Below the pieces are notes generated by a model that ran no database searches, was not told the DNA's origin, and worked only from the letters and a program-made list of their open reading frames with translations. Source: Anaerolineaceae bacterium (lineage in GTDB: Bacteria; Chloroflexota; Anaerolineae; Anaerolineales; Villigracilaceae). From it: 64,000 nucleotides of DNA. The DNA lies in contig WOUS01000007.1 in the NCBI GenBank assembly GCA_009772985.1, positions 124,001 to 188,000 of the forward strand, read 5' to 3'. The position numbers were made by a program, and so were the translations under genes. Each line of letters starts with the position of its first letter. Position 1 is the stretch's first letter. Positions 24,853 through 33,222 of this stretch are shown here, one piece after another.

Positions 24853-25083
24853 TTACGGCTTCATGTGCGGCGCCAGGCGGCGGATGCGTTTGATGAAACC
24901 GCGGCCTTTGACCGGGATCATCTCGCCGAACAAGGCCTTGACGCGGTGCGACGCTTTGCGTCGCAGGTGGGCCTTGCCGCCTTTGGTGCGCACGATCTTG
25001 CCAGACCCGGTCACGCCGAAACGCTTCGACGTGGCTTTGTGGGTCTTCAGTTTGTACTTTCCATCTCTCGGCTTTTGCGGCAC
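24853..25083 (-). CDS. rpmI: 50S ribosomal protein L35
   Basis: 76 residues, slightly longer than the common 64-66. KYKLKTHKATSKRFGVTGSG and HLRRKAS are the family patterns. The extra residues are at the N-terminus (MPQKPRDG) and C-terminus. Located between infC and rplT. Confidence 0.95.
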   Translation of the reverse strand: MPQKPRDGKYKLKTHKATSKRFGVTGSGKIVRTKGGKAHLRRKASHRVKALFGEMIPVKGRGFIKRIRRLAPHMKP

Positions 25084-25116
25084 AGCAATTACTCCTTTAC
25101 AGATAATTACGCGGGA

Positions 25117-25698
25117 TCACTCCCGCGCTGGTTCACTTGGTTCCGGTTCCTTCTCAGCGTCATCTTCCTTTTTCTTCTTGACGACGACTTTCGCCGGCGC
25201 CAGCAGCATGGACATGTTCCGTCCTTCGATGGCCGGGGCCTGTTCCACCGTGCCGACCTCCGCCAACTGCTGGGCGATTTCCTTCAAGTCTTCGAGCGCG
25301 ATTTCCGGGTAGGTAATCTCGCGGCCGCGGAAGCGGATGGTCACACGCACTTTCATGTTGTGTTCCAGCCAGCGGCGGGCGTCGTCCACTTTGAAATCCC
25401 GGTGGGCCTCGTTGGTCTTGGGGCGCAGGCGGATCTCCTTGATCTCGATCTTGGTCTGCGCCCTGCGCGCCTCGCGCTCTTTCTTTTCCCGTTCGTAGAG
25501 GAACTTGCCGAAATCGGTGATGCGGCAAACGGGCGGCGTGGAGTTGGGGGCAACCTCCACCAGGTCGAGTTCCGCTTCGCGGGCCATTTTCAGGGCGTCG
25601 CGGGTGGAAACCACTCCCGCGTTTTCACCCGTCGGACCGATGAGCCGCACTTCGGGAACCCGGATGGACTCGTTGACTCGAAAATCGTTGGCGCTGAT
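25117..25698 (-). CDS. infC: Translation initiation factor IF-3
   Basis: 193 residues. The N-domain begins ISANDFRVNESIRVPEVRLIG, the linker is LYEREKKEREARRAQ, and the C-domain contains KEIRLRPKTNEAHRDFKVDDA. IF-3 checks the start codon and keeps ribosomal subunits apart. No ATG, GTG or TTG occurs at the right place; an AAGGAG lies six bases before an ATC at 25698, in frame, so the start codon is most likely AUC. Rare start codons on infC are the known basis of IF-3 self-regulation. A small CCAGCC-GCAG-GGCTGG hairpin (25726-25741) lies just upstream. The acidic/basic tail is unremarkable. Confidence 0.93.
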   Translation of the reverse strand: MSANDFRVNESIRVPEVRLIGPTGENAGVVSTRDALKMAREAELDLVEVAPNSTPPVCRITDFGKFLYEREKKEREARRAQTKIEIKEIRLRPKTNEAHRDFKVDDARRWLEHNMKVRVTIRFRGREITYPEIALEDLKEIAQQLAEVGTVEQAPAIEGRNMSMLLAPAKVVVKKKKEDDAEKEPEPSEPARE

Positions 25699-25790
25699 AC
25701 GTCTCTCCTTACAAAATAATGAAGTCCAGCCGCAGGGCTGGTTTAAGCGGGCTGATGATACCATACCCTTGCGGGAATCGTCAACGAAAT

Positions 25791-25817
25791 GTTAGACAAA
25801 TTGCCAATTTGCCCTAC
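25791..25817. repeat. Palindromic repeat (GACAAATTG/CAATTTGCC)
   Basis: GTTAGACAAATTG and CAATTTGCCCTAC are imperfectly complementary. It lies between infC and the remnant amidohydrolase gene. Confidence 0.6.
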
Positions 25818-25827
25818 CGGACCCCGG

Positions 25828-26065
25828 TCAGGCCGCGCGCCGGTAAACAGTCTCCCCGCCGACGATGGTCATCTCCACCTGCCAGGCCTCGTCGAGCAGC
25901 ACGAGGTCGGCGTCCGCGCCGGGGAGGAGTTGGCCTTTGTGGCCGGGCAGGCCGAGGGTGCGCGCCGGAACTTCGGAGGCGCAGACCGCCGCATCGGCGG
26001 GAGACGCCGGCGGCGGGGATGACCTGGCGGGGCGTGCAGAGTTCGATCTCGGTAAGGATCAGCAT
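25828..26065 (-). pseudogene. Remnant of an N-acetylglucosamine-6-phosphate deacetylase-like gene
   Basis: The first 20 codons from ATG 26065 read MLILTEIELCTPRQVIPAAG, a plausible amidohydrolase N-terminus. Then, in another frame, PADAAVCASEVPARTLGLP (and on through GQLLPGADADLVLLDE to VGGETVYRRAA) is the C-terminal end of the same family. The metal-binding core, about 300 residues, is absent. An internal deletion with frame change has left both ends side by side. NagA is the closest guess; other amidohydrolases are possible. Confidence 0.6.
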
Positions 26066-26126
26066 GGGATGATCCTGCTGCGAAAGCGCCCGGGCGTTGC
26101 CGCGGGCGCTTTCGATTCTTTCTCTT

Positions 26127-28439
26127 TCAGCCGGATTGGAGTTTCGCCAGCACGATTTTGTAGTCGGCGACATTGGGCGGGTTCATGGCGAGGATGGCTT
26201 CGATGGCCTGTACGGCCCCGTCCCTGTCGCCGGCGTCCAGCAGGAGGTTGCCCAGGGTGTCCAGTTGGGCGACCGCCTCGCCGACCTGCCCGGTCTGGCG
26301 GTATTCTTCGGCCAGGGCGCGGCGCAGGGTGGCCTGGCCGGGGTTTTCCTGGACGAGTTCCTCGAGGAAGGGGACGGCGTCGGCGCGCTGGCCGGAGGAT
26401 TCGAGGGAATTGATGAAGTTCTCCAGTTCGGCGGCGGCCTGGGCTGGCTGGTTGAGGCGGATGTTCAGGTCCATCAGGTTCTTGCGGACGGACATGTCGT
26501 CGGGGCGCAGGGTGCGGATCTGTTCGAAGACGCGCAGGGCCTGTTTCCAATCCAGGTGCTGCATGTCAATGTCGGCCATGCGCTGGAGGATCTTGATGCT
26601 CCACTCGCGGTTGTTGCTGGAGTGCTGGGCCTGGCGTAGGGCGGCGGTGTAGGTCTTGCGCGCCATGTCCAGTTCGGCCAGGCGGTAGTGCATGTCGGCC
26701 AGGTCGAGATATTCGCCGAGCGCCTCGTCCACCTGGCCGCGGGCGATGAGGTGGTCAATCAGCCGGGAGCGGACGTTGAGGTCCATGGGGGCGATCTGCA
26801 TGATGCGGCGCAGGAGCGTGGCCGCCTGGGCGGCTTCGCCGCGCACGCTGTAGGCCTGGGCCACCACGGTGTATTTGGCGATGGCGTCCTGGATGCGGCC
26901 GTTCTGGATGAGCAGGTCGCCGATGAGCGTGTGCAGGGGCAGGTAGGTGGGGGCGAAGCGCAGGGAGTAGAAGGCTTCGTCCATGGCCGAACGCAGGTGC
27001 CCGGCGCGCGCCAGTTGATGGACGCGCCCGATGGCTTCGATGACCTGGCTGCTCTGGGCCTGGGTCAGGATCTCGGCCAGCGGCATTGGCGGGGAGCCGT
27101 CCGCCGTCTTGGGCAGTTGCTCGCGGGCCTGCTTGACCCGGGCGCGCCAGCCGGGGTGGAGCAGCAGGCCGCGGATGTTTCCGCACAACTGTTTGCGGCT
27201 GGCTTCGTCGGCCTGGGCGGATTGCGATTCGATCAGCGGTTCGTACAACTGGCGGATCCCGTCGGCCTGCTCCGGCGGGACGACGGCAGCGTCGGCCAGT
27301 TTCAGGGCTTCCATGTATTCGATGGAGGCGGCCGGCAGGCGGCCCATTTGTTCCAGCGCGCCGCCCACCAGCAGGCGCGCGCCGAGAGCGTAGTCGTTGT
27401 GCTTGACCGCATGTTGCAGGTGGCGCAATCCATTTTCAGCGTGTTCGCCTTTGACGCGCAACATGCCGAGATCGAAGTACACCGCCGGGTCCTTGAACCC
27501 GGCTTCCAGCGCGCCTTCGAGTTCCTCGGCGGCCTGCTCATCCTCCCCGCGGGTCTGGGCGTCAATGGCCTGGCTGAGGTGGAGCAGGATCATCGTGCGG
27601 GCGTCCTGCTGGCCGAGCGGCCCCGTGCCTTTGACGATGGCCTGCAGGCCGCGCCGGGCGGAGGATGTTTCCCCGCTCCCTTCGCTGTACTCGAAGAGGA
27701 TTTCCGCCAGCCGGGTGAGGGCTTTCTGGCGCGCCTCCCCCACCGGGTCCAGACTGCTCTCCTCAGGGCCGGGCGTTTCCATTGTCCGCACCTGGGCCAT
27801 GCGCAGCGGACCGGTCCCGCCCTTGGGGCGCATCGGCTTGGGGAGCAGCTGCCCGCTTTTCAGGATGGACTGGGCCTGGCGCGCTTCCTGGCTGCCGGGG
27901 ACGAGGCGCAGGGCGCGCCCGACCATCTCGGCGGCCTTGTCGGCTTTGCCGGAACGCTGGAGCAGGCTGGCCATGGCCAGGTATTCGGTGACGGCCTGCT
28001 GGGCCTGGCCGCGGCGTTCGTGGACCATGGCCAGGTAGGAATGGGCGTTGAGATGATCCGGGTCGAGTTGGGTGACGCGCAGCCAGTTCTCGATGGCTTT
28101 TTCGGCTTCCTGGTTCTTGATGAACAGCTCCGCCGCCTGCAGGGCCGACTGGACGGCTTGCGGCAGGTTGCCGAGCCGCTCGGAGAGCTGGGCGATCTTT
28201 TCCAGCGGCACCGGGTCGGCGGGCAAGACGCGGGCGGCGTGCTGGTAGGCGGCCAGCGCCTGCTCGAATTTCTGCAACTGGAACAGGGCCAGGCCGAGGC
28301 TGCTGAGCGCCTTGGGGTTATCCGGGGACTCGTTCAGCGCCTGCTGGTAGGCCGCGGCGGCTTTGTCCCATTGCTGGTCCCAGGCCGCCGAATGGCCCTC
28401 GCTCATCGCTTTTTGGAAACTGTCTTCGCGTCCGGGCAT
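26127..28439 (-). CDS. Large tetratricopeptide-repeat protein
   Basis: 770 residues. TPR units are visible at the N-terminus (AAWDQQWDKAAAAYQQALNESPDN, next KALSSLGLALFQLQKFEQAL, then AENWLRVTQLDPDHLNAHSYLA-like) and in the C-terminal third (LGEYLDLADMHYRLAELDMA, LEELVQENPGQATLRRALAEEY). It has no signal peptide, so it is probably cytoplasmic and mediates protein contacts. ATG 28439 (MPGRED) has GAGGAA six bases upstream and is preferred over ATG 28463. The partner is unknown; polA lies 57 bases upstream... on the same strand beyond 28520. Confidence 0.75.
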   Translation of the reverse strand: MPGREDSFQKAMSEGHSAAWDQQWDKAAAAYQQALNESPDNPKALSSLGLALFQLQKFEQALAAYQHAARVLPADPVPLEKIAQLSERLGNLPQAVQSALQAAELFIKNQEAEKAIENWLRVTQLDPDHLNAHSYLAMVHERRGQAQQAVTEYLAMASLLQRSGKADKAAEMVGRALRLVPGSQEARQAQSILKSGQLLPKPMRPKGGTGPLRMAQVRTMETPGPEESSLDPVGEARQKALTRLAEILFEYSEGSGETSSARRGLQAIVKGTGPLGQQDARTMILLHLSQAIDAQTRGEDEQAAEELEGALEAGFKDPAVYFDLGMLRVKGEHAENGLRHLQHAVKHNDYALGARLLVGGALEQMGRLPAASIEYMEALKLADAAVVPPEQADGIRQLYEPLIESQSAQADEASRKQLCGNIRGLLLHPGWRARVKQAREQLPKTADGSPPMPLAEILTQAQSSQVIEAIGRVHQLARAGHLRSAMDEAFYSLRFAPTYLPLHTLIGDLLIQNGRIQDAIAKYTVVAQAYSVRGEAAQAATLLRRIMQIAPMDLNVRSRLIDHLIARGQVDEALGEYLDLADMHYRLAELDMARKTYTAALRQAQHSSNNREWSIKILQRMADIDMQHLDWKQALRVFEQIRTLRPDDMSVRKNLMDLNIRLNQPAQAAAELENFINSLESSGQRADAVPFLEELVQENPGQATLRRALAEEYRQTGQVGEAVAQLDTLGNLLLDAGDRDGAVQAIEAILAMNPPNVADYKIVLAKLQSG

Positions 28440-28519
28440 GGTGTTCCTCGAAACATTGGTCATCGAATTTTGCGAATGACACGCACAGGTTCGTTAAATT
28501 CGTCTTTTTCGATGCTGGT

Positions 28520-31345
28520 TTAGACCGCTTTCATCTCATCCCAGTCCGCGCCCCAGCGGGCATCGGTGGTCAACGGGATGGACATCGGGTAGGCGTTCTC
28601 CATCACCTCCCGCGCCACGCGCGCGGTCCCGTCCAGTTCGGCGCGCGGGCATTCCAGCACCAGTTCGTCGTGGACCTGCAGGAGCATGCGGCCATGCAGT
28701 CCGGCTTGCTCCAGCGCGGGCGGGATGCGGATCATGGCGATTTTCATTATATCAGCCGCCGTGCCCTGGATGGGGGCATTGATGGCCTCGCGTTCCTCCC
28801 GGTTCCTGAGCGCCTGGTTGAGCGTGCTCTTGAGCATCGGGAAATATCGGCGGCGGCCCAGCAGCGTCTCCACGAAACCATTTTCCTTGGCCTCGCGGCG
28901 GATGCCGTCCAGGTATTTCTTGACACCGGGGAAGCGGGCGAAATAGGCCTGGACGAAATTTTCCGACTCGGCCAGGGTCAGGTCGGTGGAACGCGTCAGG
29001 CCGAAGGCCGACATGCCGTAAACCAGGCCGAAGTTGATGGACTTGGCGTGGCGGCGCTGTTCCTTCGTCACCGCTTCGAGCGGGACTCCGAACACGGCCG
29101 CGGCCGTGGCAGCATGGATGTCCTGTCCGGCGCGGAACGCCGCCAGCATCCCCTCGTCGGAGGCCATGAAGGCCACGATGCGTAACTCGATCTGCGAGTA
29201 GTCCACCGAGAGCAAAACATTGCCCGGCTCGGCGACGAAACCGCGGCGGACGCGCCGCCCCAGTTCGGTGCGGGTGGGGATGTTTTGCAGGTTCGGATCG
29301 GAGGACGACAGCCGCCCGGTCACCGCGCCGGTCTGGCTGAAGGAGGTGTGCACGCGCCCGGTCTCCGGGTGGATCTGGAGCGGCAGTGAATCCACGTAAG
29401 TGGATTTGAGTTTAGATAGTTCGCGGTATTCCAGCACCATGTCCACCACCGGGTGCTGCCCGCTCATCTCGTCCAGCACACCCGCGGCGGTGGAGTAATG
29501 GCCCGAGGCGGTCTTCTTCCCGCCGCCGGGCGGAGACAGGCGCAGGGTCCCGAAGAGAACGTCGGAGAGTTGCTGGGTGGAGTTGATGTTGAATGTTTTG
29601 CCGACCGCGGTGTAGATGTCCTGTTCGATGGTTTTCATCCGTTCGTCGAGTTGCACAGCGAAGGCGGCGAAGAAATCCTTGTCCAACGCGATGCCGGCCA
29701 TTTCCATGTCGGCCAGCACCTGGATGAGCGGCATTTCGATTTCGGCGAGCAATTCGGGCAGTTTGGGGATGCGGCGCAGTTCCTGCTCGAGGATGGGACG
29801 CAGGCGAATCACGGTCTCGGCGTCTGCCGCGGCGTAGGGAGCCGCGTCGGCGATGGACACCTCGGCCATCGAGATTTGCTTCTTGCCGGAACCGATCAGG
29901 TCTTCGATGTGGGTCATCTCCCGGCCCAGGCGGGCGGCGGCCATGGCCTTCAGCCCCAGGCCGCGCGAGTTCGGGTCGAGCACCCACTCGGCCAGCATCG
30001 TGTCAAAGCCAAGCGGGGCCACGCGGATGCCGCAGCGCGCCAGCATGATGAAGTCGTATTTGATGTGGTGGCCGATCTTGGGGATGCGGGCGTCGGTCAG
30101 CGGGGCGCGCAGGGCAGACAAAACCTGTTCGAGCGGCAACTGCCTCCCGGCCCGGTGCCCGACCGGGATGTACCAGCCCGCGCCTTCCCTGACCGCCAGC
30201 GAAATGCCCACCAGGTCGGCGGTCATCTCGTCGGTGGAGGTGGTCTCAGTGTCGAACGAAATGACGGAGGCGGCGTTCAGCGCGCTGACGAGCGACTCGA
30301 GCGCGGCGGGGGTATCCACGATGACGGTGTTCAAGTCCGTGGCGGGGCGGGACCGTGTACCTGTTTCCATTTCAGAAGACTCAACACGCCCCGGGCGGGC
30401 TTCGCGGACCTGGAGCGGGGCTTCCCCGAAGAGACTCATTTGCTGCCCCGCGGCCGGCGCGGCAGACGGAGCGCCGGTCAGTTTGTGGAGTTTGTCCACC
30501 AGCGAGCGGAACTCGAGTTCGCGGAATAGGGCCTCGATTTTGGCCGGGTCATAGGCGTCGGGTTTGGCCTGCTCGAGGTCGAGCGAAACCGGCAGGTCGG
30601 TCCGGATGGCGGCGAGCGTCTGGCTCATGTAAGCGGACTCTTTCCCGGCTTCCAGTTTCGTCCGCCAGCGCGGTTCCACTTCATCCAAATGCGCGTAAAT
30701 GTTATCGAGGGTGGTGAATTTGGCGAGCAGGGACTCGGCGGTCTTTTCGCCCACGCCCGGCACGCCGGGGATGTTGTCGGATTTGTCGCCGACGATGGCC
30801 TTGTAGTCCACCACCTGCTCCGGGCGGACGTGGAGTTTGCCGAGCACGTCGCCGGCGGTGATGTAGTTCTGGTCGTCGCCGGCCAGGTAGACGATGGTGC
30901 GCTCGTTGACCAGTTGCAGCAGGTCGCGGTCGCCGGTGATGATCTTGACGCCCAGCCCCTGCGCCGCGGCCCAGCGGGCGGCGGAACCTAGCACGTCGTC
31001 GGCTTCGAAGCCTTCCATTTCGAGGCGCGGGATGTTGAAGGCGTCCACCATCTGGCGGATGCGCTCGATCTGGCCGCGCAGGTCTTCGGGCATCTTGGCG
31101 CGCGTGGCTTTGTATTCGGGGTAGATTTCATCCCGGAAGGTTTTGCCGGTATCGAAGGCCACGGCCAGGTAATCGGGCTTTTCCTGTTCGTAGAGGCGCA
31201 TCAGTTCGCGGGCAAAGCCGAAGATCCCGGCGGTGGGTTCGCCTTTGGATGTCAGCCAGCGCGAACCGGCGCCGCCCGAGGTCAGGGCGAAGTACATGCG
31301 GTAGGCCAGGGCATGGCCGTCTATCAGGTACAGGGTGGGGGGCAT
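28520..31345 (-). CDS. polA: DNA polymerase I
   Basis: 941 residues, three domains. The 5'-nuclease part (1 to about 300) starts MPPTLYLIDGHALAYR. The 3'-5' exonuclease (about 340-530) keeps its catalytic acids: SFDTETTSTDEM (Exo I), GHHIKYDF (Exo II) and YAAADAE (Exo III), so proofreading looks intact. The polymerase part has motif A VDYSQIELR, motif B RHAKSINFGLVYGMS and motif C QVHDELVLE. It fills gaps in repair and replaces Okazaki RNA primers. Normal length; ATG 31345. Confidence 0.96.
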   Translation of the reverse strand: MPPTLYLIDGHALAYRMYFALTSGGAGSRWLTSKGEPTAGIFGFARELMRLYEQEKPDYLAVAFDTGKTFRDEIYPEYKATRAKMPEDLRGQIERIRQMVDAFNIPRLEMEGFEADDVLGSAARWAAAQGLGVKIITGDRDLLQLVNERTIVYLAGDDQNYITAGDVLGKLHVRPEQVVDYKAIVGDKSDNIPGVPGVGEKTAESLLAKFTTLDNIYAHLDEVEPRWRTKLEAGKESAYMSQTLAAIRTDLPVSLDLEQAKPDAYDPAKIEALFRELEFRSLVDKLHKLTGAPSAAPAAGQQMSLFGEAPLQVREARPGRVESSEMETGTRSRPATDLNTVIVDTPAALESLVSALNAASVISFDTETTSTDEMTADLVGISLAVREGAGWYIPVGHRAGRQLPLEQVLSALRAPLTDARIPKIGHHIKYDFIMLARCGIRVAPLGFDTMLAEWVLDPNSRGLGLKAMAAARLGREMTHIEDLIGSGKKQISMAEVSIADAAPYAAADAETVIRLRPILEQELRRIPKLPELLAEIEMPLIQVLADMEMAGIALDKDFFAAFAVQLDERMKTIEQDIYTAVGKTFNINSTQQLSDVLFGTLRLSPPGGGKKTASGHYSTAAGVLDEMSGQHPVVDMVLEYRELSKLKSTYVDSLPLQIHPETGRVHTSFSQTGAVTGRLSSSDPNLQNIPTRTELGRRVRRGFVAEPGNVLLSVDYSQIELRIVAFMASDEGMLAAFRAGQDIHAATAAAVFGVPLEAVTKEQRRHAKSINFGLVYGMSAFGLTRSTDLTLAESENFVQAYFARFPGVKKYLDGIRREAKENGFVETLLGRRRYFPMLKSTLNQALRNREEREAINAPIQGTAADIMKIAMIRIPPALEQAGLHGRMLLQVHDELVLECPRAELDGTARVAREVMENAYPMSIPLTTDARWGADWDEMKAV

Positions 31346-31509
31346 GGTTTCGATTGAATGGATGACACGATTAATTGCGCGGAAAAAACACCGATATGCT
31401 CTTATTGGGTCTCAAGGAGACACTTCGACACGAATGGTCAACGAATAAGCGAATGAGATACGCGTGAGGAATTCGTTTATTCGTTCTGAATTCGGTGACG
31501 GGTTGCCGG

Positions 31510-33075
31510 TCACGGTTTGAGGCGCTGGGAGATGCCCTGCCGCTGGCGCGTCTGTTGGATGAATTCCTTGACCAACTGCGCCGGCGGGGACTGGGTGCCT
31601 CCCATGATGAGATACCCCGGCGCCCAGAAATCGCCGGAAGGATTTTCCTTCCTGAAGCGGGGGAAATCCGAGAAGATCTTTTCCGAGGTGTGCTGGCGCA
31701 GGATGCGCATCAGGTAGCCGGGCGAGGTGGCCGGCGGCACGTTGACGATCCATTGCAGGTAATCGGGGTGGACGGCGATGTGCTCCAGCCGCCAGCCGAA
31801 CGCCACGCAGATCTGCGGGACCCACTCGGTCAGCCGGTCAGACAGGTCGCCGGCCAGGAGGTGCTCGGTGAAGCGCGGCACGAGCAGGCAGGCATAGGTC
31901 AGGTTGTAGACGGAGGGGGAGACCGGCTCGAGCACGATCTTGCGCGCTACTTCGTTGATCGAGCGCGGGCGCGTGTCCGACAGTTCACCGGCGGCTTCCT
32001 TTTTCCTGGATTTCCTGGCCGGCGCCTCACGCGTCTCGACCAGCGACCTGTCGGGGGGCTGGTACGACGCGGATTCTTCCTCTTCCTGTTCGCTGTATAC
32101 CAGCGGCCTGAGCGGCATGGCAGGGGAAGTCTCGCGGCTGAGGCGGGGAGACTCGACCGTCTGGAGCGGCGGGCTGGAGGCGAGCGAAACCTGCGTCCCG
32201 GCACGCGGGTTCGGCGGCGGGACGTCAGTCAGGATGTCGGCAAAGGAGGGGGTGGGGACGGATTCGTCGTCCTCCCCGGCAGAGGGATTCTCGGCGGGAG
32301 GCGTGGAGGAAAGCGAGCGCACCAGTTTCCCGGCCTGGGAACGGATGGTGCTGAAGGGCGTTTCGGCGTCGAAGATGAGCGCCAGCACCATGCCCCCGGG
32401 CAGGTGGGTGGCGTAGAGCATATGCTCGGCGTTGGTCGAGTCGAGGCGGACGAAGCGCAGTAGGTCGCTTTCGCCGCGCCGGTCGCGGTAACGCCCCACC
32501 GTTTCGGCCAGTTCGCGCGCCGCCGATTGGGGCAGCTGCCCGGCATACGCCCACAGTTCGTCCTTGCGGGTGATGAGCGCGGCCTGGGCCGAGGATTCGA
32601 GCGTCAGGCGGGTGAGATGCTGGGCGGCGCGGGTCACGTCCGAAAGCCAGGGGGGTTCGCTCCCGGCTGCCGGTCCGGCCGGCGCTGCGGGCAGTTCGGC
32701 GCGCACCGTCTCATCCTTGGCGGGCGGGAAGAGTTTTTCCATCATCTCCATCAGGTCGGGCAGGTAGAATGGCTTGGAGAGATAACCGAGCGGGTTGAGT
32801 TCCTCGAGGGCGGCATGCCAGCCGCTGCCCGAAGCAATGATGAAGCGGATGTGCCGGTTGGTGCGCCGCAGGCCGCGCCCGGTCTGGAGGACTTCCTCGT
32901 CGCTCCCGTTGGTGTCGAGGAATGCCAGGCTGAAGTTCTTCTCGCGGGCCTGGCGCTCGGCCTCGCCGATCTTTTCCACCACGTGGACGATGAACCGCCC
33001 GCCCTCTTCCAGGCTGTGGCGGAGCAGTTCCCCGAATCCCGCGTCGGTGGTGACAACCATCAATGGAATGGCCAC
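31510..33075 (-). CDS. Receiver-roadblock protein with a degenerate IS200-type TnpA domain
   Basis: 521 residues in three parts. Residues 1-115 look like a CheY receiver, with the phospho-acceptor candidate Asp54 (LAFLDTNG) and Lys101 (LSKPF). Residues about 125-265 resemble a roadblock/LC7 domain (ALITRKDELWAYAG...LLRFVRL...LYATHLPGGMVLALIF). A disordered linker of about 100 residues follows. Residues 368-521 align with IS200/IS605 Y1 transposase TnpA: LTYACLLVPRF, ICVAFGWRLEHIAVHPDYLQ, and WAPGYLIMGG. The catalytic residues are missing: the HUH pair (PDHVH in active enzymes) is PDYLQ at 437-441 and the nucleophilic Tyr is Phe505 (VKEFIQQ). It is not a mobile element itself; no ends or TnpB are nearby. 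Function unknown, possibly DNA or RNA hairpin binding under receiver control. Confidence 0.7.
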   Translation of the reverse strand: MAIPLMVVTTDAGFGELLRHSLEEGGRFIVHVVEKIGEAERQAREKNFSLAFLDTNGSDEEVLQTGRGLRRTNRHIRFIIASGSGWHAALEELNPLGYLSKPFYLPDLMEMMEKLFPPAKDETVRAELPAAPAGPAAGSEPPWLSDVTRAAQHLTRLTLESSAQAALITRKDELWAYAGQLPQSAARELAETVGRYRDRRGESDLLRFVRLDSTNAEHMLYATHLPGGMVLALIFDAETPFSTIRSQAGKLVRSLSSTPPAENPSAGEDDESVPTPSFADILTDVPPPNPRAGTQVSLASSPPLQTVESPRLSRETSPAMPLRPLVYSEQEEEESASYQPPDRSLVETREAPARKSRKKEAAGELSDTRPRSINEVARKIVLEPVSPSVYNLTYACLLVPRFTEHLLAGDLSDRLTEWVPQICVAFGWRLEHIAVHPDYLQWIVNVPPATSPGYLMRILRQHTSEKIFSDFPRFRKENPSGDFWAPGYLIMGGTQSPPAQLVKEFIQQTRQRQGISQRLKP

Positions 33076-33164
33076 GCCAAAAGTGTATCACGGGCTGGGG
33101 AGAGAGGCAAGTGACAGGAGGGTTGCAAACCCGGAGTTTTTACGGAAGAAGCCCGCCTGTTTTG

Positions 33165-33194
33165 TTGGTGTTTTTGGGGAAACGCTCCTATAAT
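33165..33194 (+). promoter_or_regulatory. Sigma-70-type promoter of the channel gene
   Basis: TTGGTG (33165-33170), 18-base spacer, TATAAT (33189-33194). The ribosome site CGGAGGAA follows and the ATG is 28 bases beyond the -10. Confidence 0.65.
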
Positions 33195-33222
33195 TGAGCA
33201 AAATATTCGACCGGAGGAACCT

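Noticed and set aside
31510..33075. Insertion sequence of the IS200/IS605 type
   Set aside because: The catalytic HUH and Tyr are lost, the domain is fused to a receiver, and no element ends or TnpB are present.
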